From positions 186,001-250,000 of the forward strand of contig NC_088297.1 in NCBI RefSeq assembly GCF_032854445.1: a DNA stretch of 64,000 bases, read 5' to 3'. Below the pieces are notes generated by a model that saw only the letters and a program-made list of their open reading frames with translations, was not told where the DNA came from and made no database searches. Each line of letters opens with the position of its first letter. Position 1 is the first letter of the stretch. Both the position numbers and the translations under genes were made by a program. This DNA is from Liolophura sinensis (taxonomy: Eukaryota; Mollusca; Polyplacophora; Chitonida; Chitonidae). Below, piece after piece: positions 11,664 to 22,882 of the stretch.

Positions 11664-13335
11664 TGCTACTTTTTGTTTTCTTCTGAACATCCATCGCAAG
11701 TTGGATGATTGCAGACGTGTGTCAGTTTCACAGAAAATTCGCATGAGCAAGTCGATGCCGCCGTGTATTCCGACGCATCGTGAATGCCCAAGTTGTCATG
11801 ATAGGGGTTACAAATTTTACCAACAGTCCAGCAAATCAATCCTCAGAGCGATAAGAACAACATGCAGCAGTGCTTTTGCGCGATTATATCTTTCAGTCTT
11901 TATCTGTAGGCAAACGTCTCTTAGCACCATGATTACGACACATCAGGCTTTTGCTCTAGAGCACATTTCGTGTAATCTATCAAACCTTTTATCCTCACAT
12001 CCTGGCAATACTGGAGCCGGATAAGACCATCTGTTCTTGACGTTTCTACTCCATAACACAATGAGGAAAAGATCGAATGGTGGTTTCCGACTTCCGTAGA
12101 CGAAGCCCATGCGTAATCCATTAGTCACGGTTCCACGCCACGTGCTCCGTTAGGGTAGATCAGCCCAATGGCCACTTCCTAGAAGAAAACGAAATCGATA
12201 GGATGTTTGGTGAACTTTTCCCTCAGCTCTTCTAAGCCGAAATTAAAAGCGACGCCACTCTCTTTCCGTCCAGAACATGCACATATCAGAAGCTATATTG
12301 GCTCTTCCCAAATTCATCCATGCACGCAACACGAATATTTGCGCATGTCAATTGACCGAACGACTGGATTACTTTTCGCGAGCAGATCTCTTCTTTCCCT
12401 ACGTGAAACAAATCGATTCTTAAGTATTGCAGGTCAAAGGCTTAACCCGTCATCGGAACATCAGAACGTTTATCCTGGAAAGTGGTTCTTGGATCTGAAA
12501 AAGATATGTATAGAAATTTAAATGGACAATTCATTTGTCGTGACGGTTTCCAGTTTAATTATACTAATGGCTTGGAATAAGTACACAAGCAATCAATATT
12601 GCCGTTTTTCCCTCGGCTCTAGCAGACATTCCACCAACTTAAACATTTCGATGAACACTTTGCATAACGTATAGGTTAACGTATGTTAAGGCATCACGCC
12701 ACAGAGCACAGCACGCGCTGCTGCACGCACGTGGTCAACACACTTGATCGACACTAATGATCGACACAAGTGAATAGGACTGAACATGTACCTTTGCTGA
12801 TACGGTGGACGTCCTTTTTAAAGTGCAAATGCATGCGTGTTCAGAAAGGCGACTGCACGCTATAAAACCTATACTGTACGTACATGTAGCTTTGTATGCG
12901 GACGAACAGTTTTTCCCTCAATGTTCTCACGGTTAAATATTGGGGCAAATTACTGTTAAGACCGCTGTTGCCCAAACTCTTAGGAAACATGTTGGCCTTG
13001 AGAGAGTGTATGTATAGTTAAGGTCTTACACAAACGATGTAAATAAAATACATGTACCTATATTTTAATGAGGACAGGGTATCCATACGGGTTTTTTAGG
13101 TAAAATGTGGCATCTCCGCAAATGCAGACTACGACACACATACATATACGTACACACATATATAATTATGCTGAAACAGACAAGACAGAAAATAACATTC
13201 ACTCTTCCACAAACATGTCCACATTCGTTTTCTGGGCTCTAACAACTTTTTATAAACTCAGAACATCAATTATGATAAAACTACCCCTCTTCTATGGCTC
13301 TATGGTGATCTATGGTCTATGGGCCTGTTGTTTAT
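11664..13335. other. Unrecognised DNA
   Basis: Contains frames of 107 and 104 codons on the plus strand (11701-12024 and 12207-12521). No domain, no conserved motif and no convincing splice sites are visible, so I do not call genes here. Confidence 0.4.
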
Positions 13336-13425
13336 TTAGCTGATTGGTGTTTGACGCCTTCCTGAAGAATATTTCACTTATGCAACGGCAGCATTATAAG
13401 TGGACGGGAAAACCACGACCATCTC
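13336..13425 (-). mobile_element. SINE-A fragment
   Basis: GATTGGTGTTTGACGCCTTC, AAGAATATTTCACTTATGCA and GGGAAAACCACGACCATC. Diverged and internally deleted. Confidence 0.65.
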
Positions 13426-13929
13426 TTTGATTGTAGATCAATTAAACTACAGACGCGTTTGCATTGGAGCTTTGGGGACTTTACCACATACAAGGGCTTA
13501 TGCTCTATAGATGTCTCCCAACACCACACTGACCTTTCGGTTCGTCGTTCTCAGTCTCTCTTCAAGGCCGAACTTAAATCTTTAAATCAGTGTCAAAACT
13601 ACAATAGTATGAGTCGAGATGTAGGAAGCTCGCTCACTAATCTCTGTGTGAAAAGATTAGAGGCAAATTGCTCGAAGCACCACTTGTAGACAATTGATGT
13701 CAGATCTAGGACACAACATTTTATGGGATTTTTTTTTGGGGGGGGGGATTATTTTGAGAGATTCTCTTTGATTGAGTAGAACAGAACATCTCTTCTTTAG
13801 GAAAAAAAATGAAATATCAATTGTCGAAGACCAGGCAACAGGATGCATGTTATGTAAATGTTTCGTGTGTTTATTGTAAAGATTTATGAATATTTAAGGC
13901 GGTGTTTAGATTTATTCATACTTAAACAT

Positions 13930-14057
13930 ATTAACTGCATACACAATTACAGGCAGCAGGGCCTACATTGCATACACAATCACAGCCAGCAGTGCCTGCA
14001 TTGCATATACAATCACATCCAGCAGAGCCTACATTGCATACACAATTACATTGGTGT
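13930..14057. repeat. 33-bp repeat, about 3.7 copies
   Basis: Unit GCATACACAATCACAGCCAG then CAGTGCCTACATT. The small plus-strand frame across it is a by-product of the 33-bp period. Confidence 0.85.
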
Positions 14058-14342
14058 ACGACTATAGACAGGATACTCACCTAAGACGTTTGGCCAACCG
14101 GTTGTCAGCTCTCGGAATCGTCATTGACAGTCGGCAGCACGTGCGTGACCTCGGCCTTGACCTCTATTCGGCTGTCCACGCATGTCGCTCTTCTGTAGGC
14201 CTGCAAGCGTTCAAGAGGAGATCAATGTGTATTTATATGTATTTACAAATTGACAAAAATGCGTTAAAGCCTTGAATAAAAACGCATCTTAAGAACAACC
14301 TTAACATTTTCTGCTTGTATTTACCAATAATGACCATCATGG

Positions 14343-14445
14343 AAGATCTTCCAGCAACCTGCGGATGGTCGTAGGTTTCCTTCAAAGTGAAATATTCTTA
14401 AGTATGGTGAAACTCATCAATGAGATAAATAAATAAATACATAAA
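14343..14445 (+). mobile_element. SINE-A fragment
   Basis: CTTCCAGCAACCTGCGGATG, AAGTGAAATATTCTTAAGTA and an AAATAAATAAATACA tail. The middle is deleted. It lies downstream of the gene's last exon. Confidence 0.75.
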
Positions 14446-15072
14446 CGTAACCATCATAACGTGGCTGTGATGAATGCGCTCAACACAATGCTGTTATATC
14501 GTCGGTATGACTTCTGTCCGCGACGGCGACGCCAAACTATGGTCTTGGTTACTGTGCTGCCTAAAGGAGAAGTTCTGGTTGGTATGTTGATTATACATAT
14601 ATTAAAAAGGAGAGTATGATTCAGTATCGGTATGGGAGAAACCTGTCCCACTGGATTTACGTTACATTCTACATTCTAGTTACACTCCAAAAACCAGAGG
14701 TTCGTAGATTATACCATTTATGTTGACTGATTAACTTTAGTAGGCGCGAACAAAGTTTCGTCGCCAAATTATGCTTTCTTCGACAACTTTGTTTCAAGTC
14801 TAAATCTTTTCTGATAGCAGTTATCTTGGTCATATAAACACAAAATTCAGCAATAACGTTCATGCAGCCAAAAAGCACGACCAGGCGCTACTGATATCGA
14901 GATTCAATCCTAGCCCAATAAAACAACGTAAGCTCACTACAATAACTCCGAATATCTAATTACACGAAGAGGATCAAAATTTGAGATTTGATTCGTCTTA
15001 TGCCTAAGACAGCTGCTTATCTCCCTGGTCTGAGACACGCTGCCAACTGGGAATGGAGAATGGCCTATAGCA

Positions 15073-15078
15073 TTTATT
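15073..15078 (-). terminator. Poly(A) signal AATAAA overlapping the exon 4 stop codon
   Basis: AATAAA on the minus strand starts two bases before the TAA that ends exon 4 and contains that TAA. A GT-containing stretch follows about 30 nt downstream, which suits 3' cleavage. The 3' UTR would be very short (about 15-30 nt). If the GTAAGT in exon 4 is spliced instead, this signal would mark only an alternative short transcript. Confidence 0.4.
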
Positions 15079-15358
15079 GATGAAGCAGTACTGATTTACG
15101 CGTATCGCGGAGTCCTTGAGGGCACGATGAAGTAGAGTGCGAGGATCTACTTACAAAATAGCACGGTGCGGATGACAGCCAGCAGATGGGACAAAACAAG
15201 CACCACATGGGACTACAGTCGAACAAATGGCTGCTAGTCTTGTGATTGGTGATGTAGATCCTGCTGTTAAAAGTTCTGGTGGCGTAGTGCTCACTACATC
15301 CGGGAATCGCTCCCAGGTAATCGTTGTACCACGTGGATAGGACTTCCGAGAAATCCAT
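15074..15358 (-). CDS. Coding exon 4, probable terminal exon (novel protein, C-terminus)
   Basis: The acceptor is CTAATCTTGCAG. The exon starts in phase 0, matching the end of exon 3. The first 68 codons read MDFSEVLSTWYNDYLGAIPG and onward to a hydrophobic cysteine-rich block (SPMWCLFCPICWLSSAPCYF, about residues 191-210). That block could be a membrane segment or a buried or lipid-linked C-terminal region. A perfect donor motif GTAAGT follows codon 68 at 15154-15149. If ignored, the frame runs 26 more Ser/Arg-rich codons to TAA, and AATAAA overlaps that stop, so a terminal exon is likely (236 residues in total). If the donor is used, a further exon must lie at lower coordinates. Two weak phase-0 candidates lie near 14810 and 14580. 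The family is not recognised, so function is unknown. Confidence 0.72.
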   Translation of the reverse strand: MDFSEVLSTWYNDYLGAIPGCSEHYATRTFNSRIYITNHKTSSHLFDCSPMWCLFCPICWLSSAPCYFVSRSSHSTSSCPQGLRDTRKSVLLHQ

Positions 15359-15522
15359 CTGCAAGATTAGAAAGCTGAGTAAGATATTGTTAACACCAGA
15401 CAGCGTGTCAGGAATGACATATCGTGAACCTCAGAGAGGAAGCCATAGCGTGACAACGGGTCTGGGGACAATAGCTAGGTCCACACAGACAGACGTCTAG
15501 ATAACGTGGCCACACGATAGAA

Positions 15523-15770
15523 GACCGTGGCCGAGTGGTTAGCGTGCTGACCTTTCACGCGTTATCAAATCACACGAGAAGAGGACAGTCCAATTCTTGG
15601 GCAGGGTGGTTTAGATAACCCGCAGCTGGCGTTCACAAGAAGTCTAAGGTTCTCGGTTATTTGTGCCAACCTGCATGAAGTGCGCTGCAGACGACTTGAA
15701 TCTTGACCAACGCCATGTAAATGAACATCTCTGGAATAAAATCTGGGTTTTAAACAACAATCACAAAAAA
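15523..15770 (+). mobile_element. Probable third SINE type with tRNA-Ser/Leu-like head
   Basis: CCGTGGCCGAGTGGTTAGCG resembles a Ser- or Leu-type tRNA A-box region. The 3' part ends GGAATAAAATCTGGGTTTTA then AACAACAATCAC. Only one copy is in this window, so family status is inference. It lies in intron 3. Confidence 0.4.
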
Positions 15771-15840
15771 ATCAGTAAATAGACAAATAAATGACATGGT
15801 CATCAGAGGATTTATGCGGGTGATACAGTTTGCTGTTTTG

Positions 15841-15898
15841 TGTATGTATGTATGTATGTATATATGTATGTATATATGTATATATGTATGTATGTATG
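15841..15898. repeat. (TATG)n microsatellite
   Basis: About 58 bp of TATG with TATA interruptions. In intron 3. Confidence 0.95.
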
Positions 15899-16200
15899 CT
15901 TTTGCCTCACGTCCCACTCAACAATATTGCAGTAAGGTGTTTATGAGGAGTCATTAGTTTTGTGTACATATATTGGGTCTTCTTGAGGCAGGACAAGTCC
16001 ATGCATCCAAAGTGCTGCCACACTGAATGCAGAAGACACCAGACATGGAATTCCACCCAGTCAGATTATACTGACACCGGCCCAGCCCGGCCGCTTTTCT
16101 TGCTCAAACCTCTCAGCTGAGCACCAAGCGAGGCGGCAACAAGTAACACTTTGTGAAGTCTTTGGTATGACCGTGTTCAGATTTGATCTCGGCCTTCTGT
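15899..16200 (-). mobile_element. Diverged SINE-B-type copy
   Basis: In reverse orientation it keeps the SINE-B order: a CTCACGTCCCACTCAACAAT-like tail, GAGGAGTCATTAG, CTGACACCGGCCC, CTCAGCTGAGCACCAAGCGA, and GAAGTCTTTGGTATGAC before a decayed head. Confidence 0.5.
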
Positions 16201-16584
16201 TAACCTATCGTCCTCTATACATAAAGCTATTAATATGTTATTTCACGAACAGTATTCCGCAGTGACTAATCTCGGTAAATAGCTCGTGCTTGACGTCATT
16301 GTTTTCTGCCGCTTCCCAATTCCATAATGCTGAGGTTAATATGTCAAACCTTGCATTTAAACCAAACCATCTGATTGACTTCTGCCAGGTCTTGCCAAAG
16401 GTTGTTTTCTGGATAGTCTCTGAAGGGTTAGGAAGATGTGGTACAGTCTTTAGAGACTCATCAGTTTTCCCAGAAATCATTATGTAGTCAATACCCATGA
16501 TATTGTCTAGCATTTGTTAACGTTTTTGGTTAAAGGAATGTACGTATTGTGTTTATTTGTATATGATACAGCAGACAGTTTTAC

Positions 16585-17395
16585 GAAGTGACTACCCTTG
16601 GCAATTGCGAGCAGTAGGTCGTAACTACGCTGGGTAAGTGTGAGCAGTTGGTCGTGACTACCCTGGGCAAGTACTGCCAGTTGGTCGTAACTACCCTGAC
16701 CAAGTGTGGGTAGCAGGTTGTAACAACCCTGGTTAAGTGCAGAGAGTAGGTCTTAACTACCCTGGGCGAGTGCAGACAAAAGATCGTCATTACCCTGGGC
16801 AAGTGCAGACAGATGGTCGTAACTACCTCAAGCAAGTGTGGGCACTTGGTTGTAACCACTCTGGGCAAATGCGGGCAGTATGTCGTAACTACCCTGGCCA
16901 AGTGCGATAGGGATCGTAACTACCCTGGCCAAGTGTGAGCAGATGGTGGAGACTACCCTGAGGAAATACTGGCAGTTGGTCTAGCTACCCTGGACAAGAG
17001 CAGGCAGTAGGATGTAACTATCCTGGGAAAGTGCAGGCAGTAGGATGTAACTACCCTGGGAAAGTGCAGGCAGTACATGTAGATCATAACTACCCTGGAC
17101 AAGTGCGGAGAGGAGGTCGTAACTACCTTGGACAAGGCGGGCAGTAGGCCGTAACTACCCTGGGCAAATACTGCCAGTTGCTCGTGACCACCCTGGGCAA
17201 ATGTGAGCAAGAGACCGTATCCACTCTAAGCAACTGCGGGTCGTAACTACCAAGGGCGAATGAGGATAGGAGGTCGTAACTATCCTAAGCAACTGCGTGC
17301 AGGAGGTCGTAACTACCCTGGGCAAGTGTGAACATCAGGCAGTAACTACCCTGGACAAATGTGAGAAGCAGGTTGTAACTACCCTGGGTAAGAAA
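16585..17395. repeat. 33-bp minisatellite, about 24 copies
   Basis: Unit GTCGTAACTACCCTGGGCAA then GTGCGGGCAGTAG. The period is 11 codons, which explains minus-strand frames repeating RVVTTYCPHLP. In intron 3, ending about 160 bp from exon 3. Confidence 0.95.
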
Positions 17396-17552
17396 GAGGC
17401 TGGAGATCGCATCTACCGTGTAGACAAATACACCCCCCCCCCTCTTCTTCCCGTATGTGGATATTTACCTCCATCTTGGCAGTACATGTTATTGTGGCTA
17501 GGCGGAGATTAAAACACCACGTAAAAAGGCTGGACAGATTTAGCTCACTTAC

Positions 17553-17665
17553 CATGACGCAGAAGCGAAGTTTGCCGGTCAGAAGCTTTGAGACGATCTC
17601 CACCATGTTGTCAATGTATGTCCTTATCGAGGAATGCTGGGTGTTGATGAGAACGGCCACGGTAG
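17553..17665 (-). CDS. Coding exon 3 (novel protein)
   Basis: Internal exon of 113 nt. The acceptor is TTTGCTTACAG and the donor is GTAAGTGAGC, both close to consensus. The first two bases (CT) complete the codon opened by the last base of exon 2 (GCT, Ala105). The remaining 37 codons read TVAVLINTQHSSIRTYIDNM and continue to LRFCVM, ending in phase 0. The sequence looks like a beta strand followed by a helix (YIDNMVEIVSKLL). No named domain is recognised. The exon is only about 160 bp from the edge of a 33-bp minisatellite in the following intron. An open frame of 149 codons on the other strand overlaps this exon and is a shadow. Confidence 0.82.
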
Positions 17666-18004
17666 CTGTAAGCAAACCAGAAACTCACTTTGTAGCTATG
17701 GTCGAACAGAGACAACAAAAGGGAAGAAATCAAAAAGGTTTTGGAGGAAAGACCCTCGTAACGTATCGCCTCAAACATTTCACCCCTTTACTGTCACATG
17801 ATATATTGTTTGTATACTTAACTGGAATTAAGGTATCGTTTAACCTACCAACTCTCTTTCAACTTACAGCTTTCACGCAAATGATTACAAATCTACAGGG
17901 TTAATATAATCTCATTTCATCAAAAGCTGTTTAGCATCAAGAGTTGCCCGAATAGTTTGATTTTTTTGTTCAAAGTCAATGTGATAATTCATTCAGTCGG
18001 TGCC

Positions 18005-19433
18005 ACACACAGTGTGAAATACCACCGTTTTCATGTATACACACTGTGTGCAGCACTTGACATGCATCACTCTGACCCAAACCTTATTACACATTAACAA
18101 TCACAAAGTGAGTGTGATCATTCATTCAAAGTCAGTGCCACACAGTCCACAATACCACCGTTTTCATGTATACACACTGTGTGCAGCACTTGACATGCAT
18201 CACTCTGACCCAAGCCTTATTACACATTAACAATCACAAAGTGAGTGTGATCATTCATTCAATGTCAGTGCCACACAGTCCACAATATCACTGTTTTCAT
18301 GTATACACACTGTGTGCAGCACTTGACATGCATCACTCTGACCCAAGCCTTATTACACATTAACAATCACAAAGTGAGTGTGATCATTCATTCAAAGTCA
18401 GTGCCACACAGTCCACAATATCACTGTTTTCATGTATACACACTGTGTGCAGCACTTGACATGCATCACTATAACCCAAGCCTTATTACACATTAACAAT
18501 CACAAAGTGAGTGTGATCATTCATTCAAAGTCAGTGCCACACAGTCCACAATATCACTGTTTTCATGTATACACACTGTGTGCAGCACTTGACATGCATC
18601 ACTATAACCCAAGCCTTATTACACATTAACAATCACAAAGTGAGTGTGATCATTCATTCAAAGTCAGTGCCACACAGTCCACAATATCACTGTTTTCATG
18701 TATACACACTGTGTGCAGCACTTGACATGCATCACTATAACCCAAGCCTTATTACACATTAACAATCACAAAGTGAGTGTGATCATTCATTCAAAGTCAG
18801 TGCCACACAGTCCACAATACCACCGTTTTCATGTATACACACTGTGTGCAGCACTTGACATGCATCACTCTGACCCAAACCTTATTACACATTAACAATC
18901 ACAAAGTGAGTGTGATCATTCATTCAAAGTCAGTGCCACACAGTCCACAATATCACTGTTTTCATGTATACACACTGTGTGCAGCACTTGACATGCATCA
19001 CTATAACCCAAGCCTTATTACACATTAACAATCACAAAGTGAGTGTGATCATTCATTCAAAGTCAGTGCCACACAGTCCACAATACCACCGTTTTCATGT
19101 ATACACACTGTGTGCAGCACTTGACATGCATCACTCTGACCCAAGCCTTATTACACATTAACAATCACAAAGTGAGTGTGATCATTCATTCAATGTCAGT
19201 GCCACACAGTCCACAATATCACTGTTTTCATGTATACGCACTGTGTGCAGCACTTGACATGCATCACTCTGACCCAAGCCTTATTACACATTAACAATCA
19301 CAAAGTGAGTGTGATCATTCATTCAAAGTCAGTGCCACACAGTCCACAATACCACCGTTTTCATGTATACACACTGTGTGCAGCACTTGACACGCATCAG
19401 TATAACCCAAGCCTTATTACACATTAACAATCA
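18005..19433. repeat. 133-bp tandem array, about 10.8 copies
   Basis: Nearly identical units contain CATGTATACACACTGTGTGC, AGCACTTGACATGCATCACT and GTGAGTGTGATCATTCATTC. Two main variants differ at CTCTGACCC versus CTATAACCC. The repeated 65-codon frames are by-products. In intron 2. Confidence 0.97.
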
Positions 19434-19812
19434 AAGCAGTAATGTAGATGAAGCTTAGGTTTATCTCATATCAGACAGAATTCGTAGAAGGCAGGTTACG
19501 CAACAATACACATGTAAGTGCTCGGTGTCGTGAAGCCATAATCCTTCAGTGATAAGCAATATGACCACTTAGTACGGTAAAGGTACCACTGGTACTGGTA
19601 AGTTACACCCACAGTTCGTCAGTCCCATTGCTCTCGTCCACCCTCATCAGGAGTCAAAGAATGATTAATTGCTGGAAAATCCTCCGCTATAATTTGGATT
19701 TGTGCAGAAGTTCGCGAACGATCTTACCTTTCCCAAATCCAATCTGTGGATTTAGTGGAAATATTTCAATGCATTGTTTATTCCTTTGGATTAAGTGCCA
19801 GTATTTGTTAAG

Positions 19813-20319
19813 AGGGGCCTCCGTGGCTCAGTTGGTTAGCGCGCTAGCGCAGCGTAATGACCCATGAGTCTCTCACCAATGCGGTCTCTGTGAAGTCCAG
19901 CTCATGCCAGCCTCCTCTCCGGCCGTACATGGCACGGTCTGCTAGCAACCTGCAGATGGTCGTGGGTTTCCCCCTGGCTGTGCCCGATTTCCACCCACCA
20001 TGATGCTCCCCGCCGTCGTATAAGTGAAATATTCTTGAGTACGGCGTAAAATACCAATCTCCGTGGGCCTCCGTGGCTCAGTTGGTTAGCGCGCTAGCGC
20101 AGCGTAATGACCCATGAGTCTCTCACCAATGCGGTCTCTGTGAAGTCCAGCTCATGCCAGCTTCCTCTCCGGCCGTACATGGCACGGTCTGCTAGCAACC
20201 TGCAGATGGTCGTGGGTTTCCCCCTGGCTGTGCCCGATTTCCACCCACCATGATGCTCCCCGCCGTCGTATAAGTGAAATATTCTTGAGTACGGCGTAAA
20301 ATACCAATCAAATAAATAA
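19813..20319 (+). mobile_element. Dimeric SINE-A (two head-to-tail copies)
   Basis: Two nearly identical units of about 250 bp, each with A box TGGCTCAGTTGG. The shared variants TCTGTGAAGTCC, ACATGGCACGG and CCCCTGGCTGTG show both come from one source. The junction near 20062 lacks the A-rich tail. Flanking ATTTGTTAAG at 19803-19812 and 20320-20329 encloses the pair. Confidence 0.9.
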
Positions 20320-20581
20320 ATTTGTTAAGCAAGCTGAAGGTTTGTCCGATGTGGATGAAAGGTGGTAATAAACCGTATCTGTTTATTGGGGAAGTCCAGT
20401 TTGTTCCTGTATCAGCTCTTCATTTTGAACTCGTAATGGAGTTCATTAATATCGAAAAAGTCCATTTATGAAAGCATACGTCGCTGCTCTGGAAATATTC
20501 ACGTCAACATCCTCCAATATGTTAGCACTGTTACACTTTTATTACGTACCATTATATCAACGTTACCACGTTCAGGCTGCA

Positions 20582-20619
20582 TTATTTCAGAATTACGCTG
20601 CTGCGTAATTCTGAAATAA
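20582..20619. repeat. Perfect hairpin, 17-bp arms, 4-nt loop
   Basis: TTATTTCAGAATTACGC, loop TGCT, then the exact reverse complement. In intron 2. Confidence 0.95.
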
Positions 20620-20704
20620 ATATATCACATATAAGGATATGTGTATCCTTATTTATAAACGCCGTGTTCACGAATATTTCACTTTAATAAACCACGATGG
20701 TGAG

Positions 20705-21278
20705 GTTTATCAGTGGTGAATCCCGTGTAAACCAGCGACGTTTGCTTGATGCCTGACAAAACTCCTGAATATATCAGTGGTGAATCCCGTGTAAACCAGC
20801 GACGTTTGCTTGATACCTGACAAAACTCCTGAATATATCAGTGATGAATCCCGTGTAAACCAACGACCTTTGCTTGATACCTAACAAAACTCCTGAAAAT
20901 ATCAGTGGTGAACGCCGTGTAAACCAGCGACCTTTGCTTGATGCCTGACAAAACTCCTGAATATATCAGTGATGAATCCCGTGTAAACCAACGACCTTTG
21001 CTTGATACCTAACAAAACTCCTGAAAATATCAGTGGTGAACGCCGTGTAAACCAGCGACCTTTGCTTGATACCTGACAAAACTCCTGAATATATTAGTGG
21101 TGAATCCCGTGTAAACCAACGACCTTTGCTTGATACCTAACAAAACTCCTGAAAATATCAGTGGTGAATCCCGTGTAAACCAGCGACCTTTGCTTGATAC
21201 CTGACAAAACTCCTGAATATATCAGTGATGAATCCCGTGTAAACCAGCGACCTTTGCTTGATACCTGACAAAACTCCT
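20705..21278. repeat. 64-bp minisatellite, about 9 copies
   Basis: The unit contains ATCAGTGGTGAATCCCGTGT, AAACCAGCGACCTTTGCTTG and ACAAAACTCCTGAATAT. A longer period of 128 bp is seen where AAAATATCAGTGGTGAACGCC units alternate with others. Confidence 0.95.
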
Positions 21279-22135
21279 GACTTAAAGCCCCAGTCAAACA
21301 AGCGAGGGATAGATTCGAACAGGCGACGTAACTGATCAAACTATTTAGATGGTATTTACGGGGAATCATGTAAGAACTTATTTAAGAACCTGGATGTGTC
21401 TCTTAAAATCTACTGCGTGCTTGGCGATGACCAGATCAGGGCTTATAGAATCGTAGAGGAATTAGAGCTAGAGCGAGCAAAAATCAATGCCGCAGCTCCC
21501 GGAAGCCCAGATGTTTCTTGACTGGCTTGGGTTTATTGAGTCGTTGTTCCGCAGCAAATGTGTTGGTTCTCGAGGCAATTTCCCCACCCCAGCACTTGTC
21601 GTAATGGGTTAAACTCAGTACAAGTGCTAATGGCTATCATATGGCCCTTTGCTCTTTGAGGCGGATCTGTATTACGCTACAGTCTTGACTGTTAATAATC
21701 GATAATTTCCCGTGGTACATCCACTCGGGATTAATCCATGCATGGGGTAAGCAGTAAAAAATCACTGCACTTTTACAATCTCCTAATTCCTTACTGGCCT
21801 TAAAGCAGTACGGATATGACCAAAATGTCGAACAGAATGTCAGATAACCTGAGACTATATGTGGTCATCATGTGTGATGTCATTGGATATAGTGGAGAAA
21901 AGTGGACATACCATAGATGTGGGAGAATGTTTGATCGATACTACCTGCAAACATGGTATATTAATCTTGCCAAGTGGGTATAGTTGCAACATTTTCCATT
22001 TCTTTTACAATGTTTTCATATGATTGTGTGGTAAATGGGATGACAGCACAGCATTTTGAATAATTCGAGACCAGTAACGTCTAAAATTTCCAACTATCCT
22101 CACTGTATTTGTTTTTACCAGTTCTGCATATGCCA

Positions 22136-22256
22136 GGAGGGCGTGTAGGTTGCGTAAGGGCGTGTAAGTTGCGTAAGGGCGTGCAAGTTGCGTAAGGGTG
22201 TGTAAGCTGGGTAAGCCTTACGGCGTGCAAGTTCCGTAAGGGCGTGTAAGTTGCTG
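22136..22256. repeat. 19-bp tandem repeat, about 6 copies
   Basis: Unit GGGCGTGTAAGTTGCGTAA with one internal partial inversion-like change (GGGTAAGCCTTACGG). Confidence 0.9.
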
Positions 22257-22623
22257 CTACTTAAACATACACATGAACAGTTAGAAAACTAACCATGACT
22301 GAGGTAAACTGACAATAGGTAGGGCTTCACCGGTTACGCGTAACCAATTACCAACTATCACACTATCGACACTATTGTGAACTTTACTCTCTATGGTGCA
22401 GTGTATTATACAGGATAGAATGAGGATGACTTCACGACAGATCAGCACATGAGGCAAATTGTTGTCATGTATAAGGTCAGTGCAAACTATATCATGGACT
22501 TTTACCAAGACACTGACGAACATAACGTCACGTAAACATTTACAAGCGATAATGAAGAAGTGTATGGCTTTCAACGAACTGAGACTGTGCAGCTGCCCGA
22601 ATAATCGTCACCGATTGCTTATT

Positions 22624-22882
22624 TATTTATTTCATTGGTGTTTTACGCTGTACTGAAGAATGTTTCACTTATACAACGACAGTCAGCATTATGGTGGGAG
22701 GAAACCGGGCAGATGCCGATGGAAACCCACGACCATCTGCAGGTTGCTGACAGGCCTGCCCACCTACTGCCGGAGAGGAAGCCAACATGAGCTGGGCTTC
22801 GGCTCACAGCGACCTCATTGGTGAGAGGCTCCCGGGTCATAACACTGCGCTAGCGCGCTAACCAACTGAGTCACGGAGGCCC
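22624..22882 (-). mobile_element. SINE-A, full length, with target-site duplication
   Basis: Tail to head complete: TGGTGTTTTACGCTGTACTG through AACCAACTGAGTCACGGAGG. Flanked by CCGATTGCTTATT at 22611-22623 and 22883-22895 (13 bp exact). A and B boxes are present. In intron 2, in the same orientation as the gene. Confidence 0.92.

Larger units (their letters stand above)
15359..17552 (-). other. Intron 3 (2.2 kb)
   Basis: GTAAGTGAGC to CTTGCAG. It contains a tRNA-headed SINE-like stretch (15523-15770), a TATG microsatellite, a diverged SINE-B-type copy and a 33-bp minisatellite. A 91-codon minus-strand frame at 16238-16513 is unassigned and may be chance. Confidence 0.75.

Noticed and set aside
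16238-16513. 91-codon minus-strand ORF in intron 3
   Set aside because: The composition looks protein-like, but there is no recognisable domain, no splice sites, and the length is within chance for 64 kb.
17455-17904. 149-codon plus-strand ORF
   Set aside because: It overlaps exon 3 of the minus-strand gene and is antisense to it. No splice or domain support.
18033-19427. Ten repeated 65-codon ORFs
   Set aside because: Each is one frame of the 133-bp satellite and ends at the same stop in the next unit.
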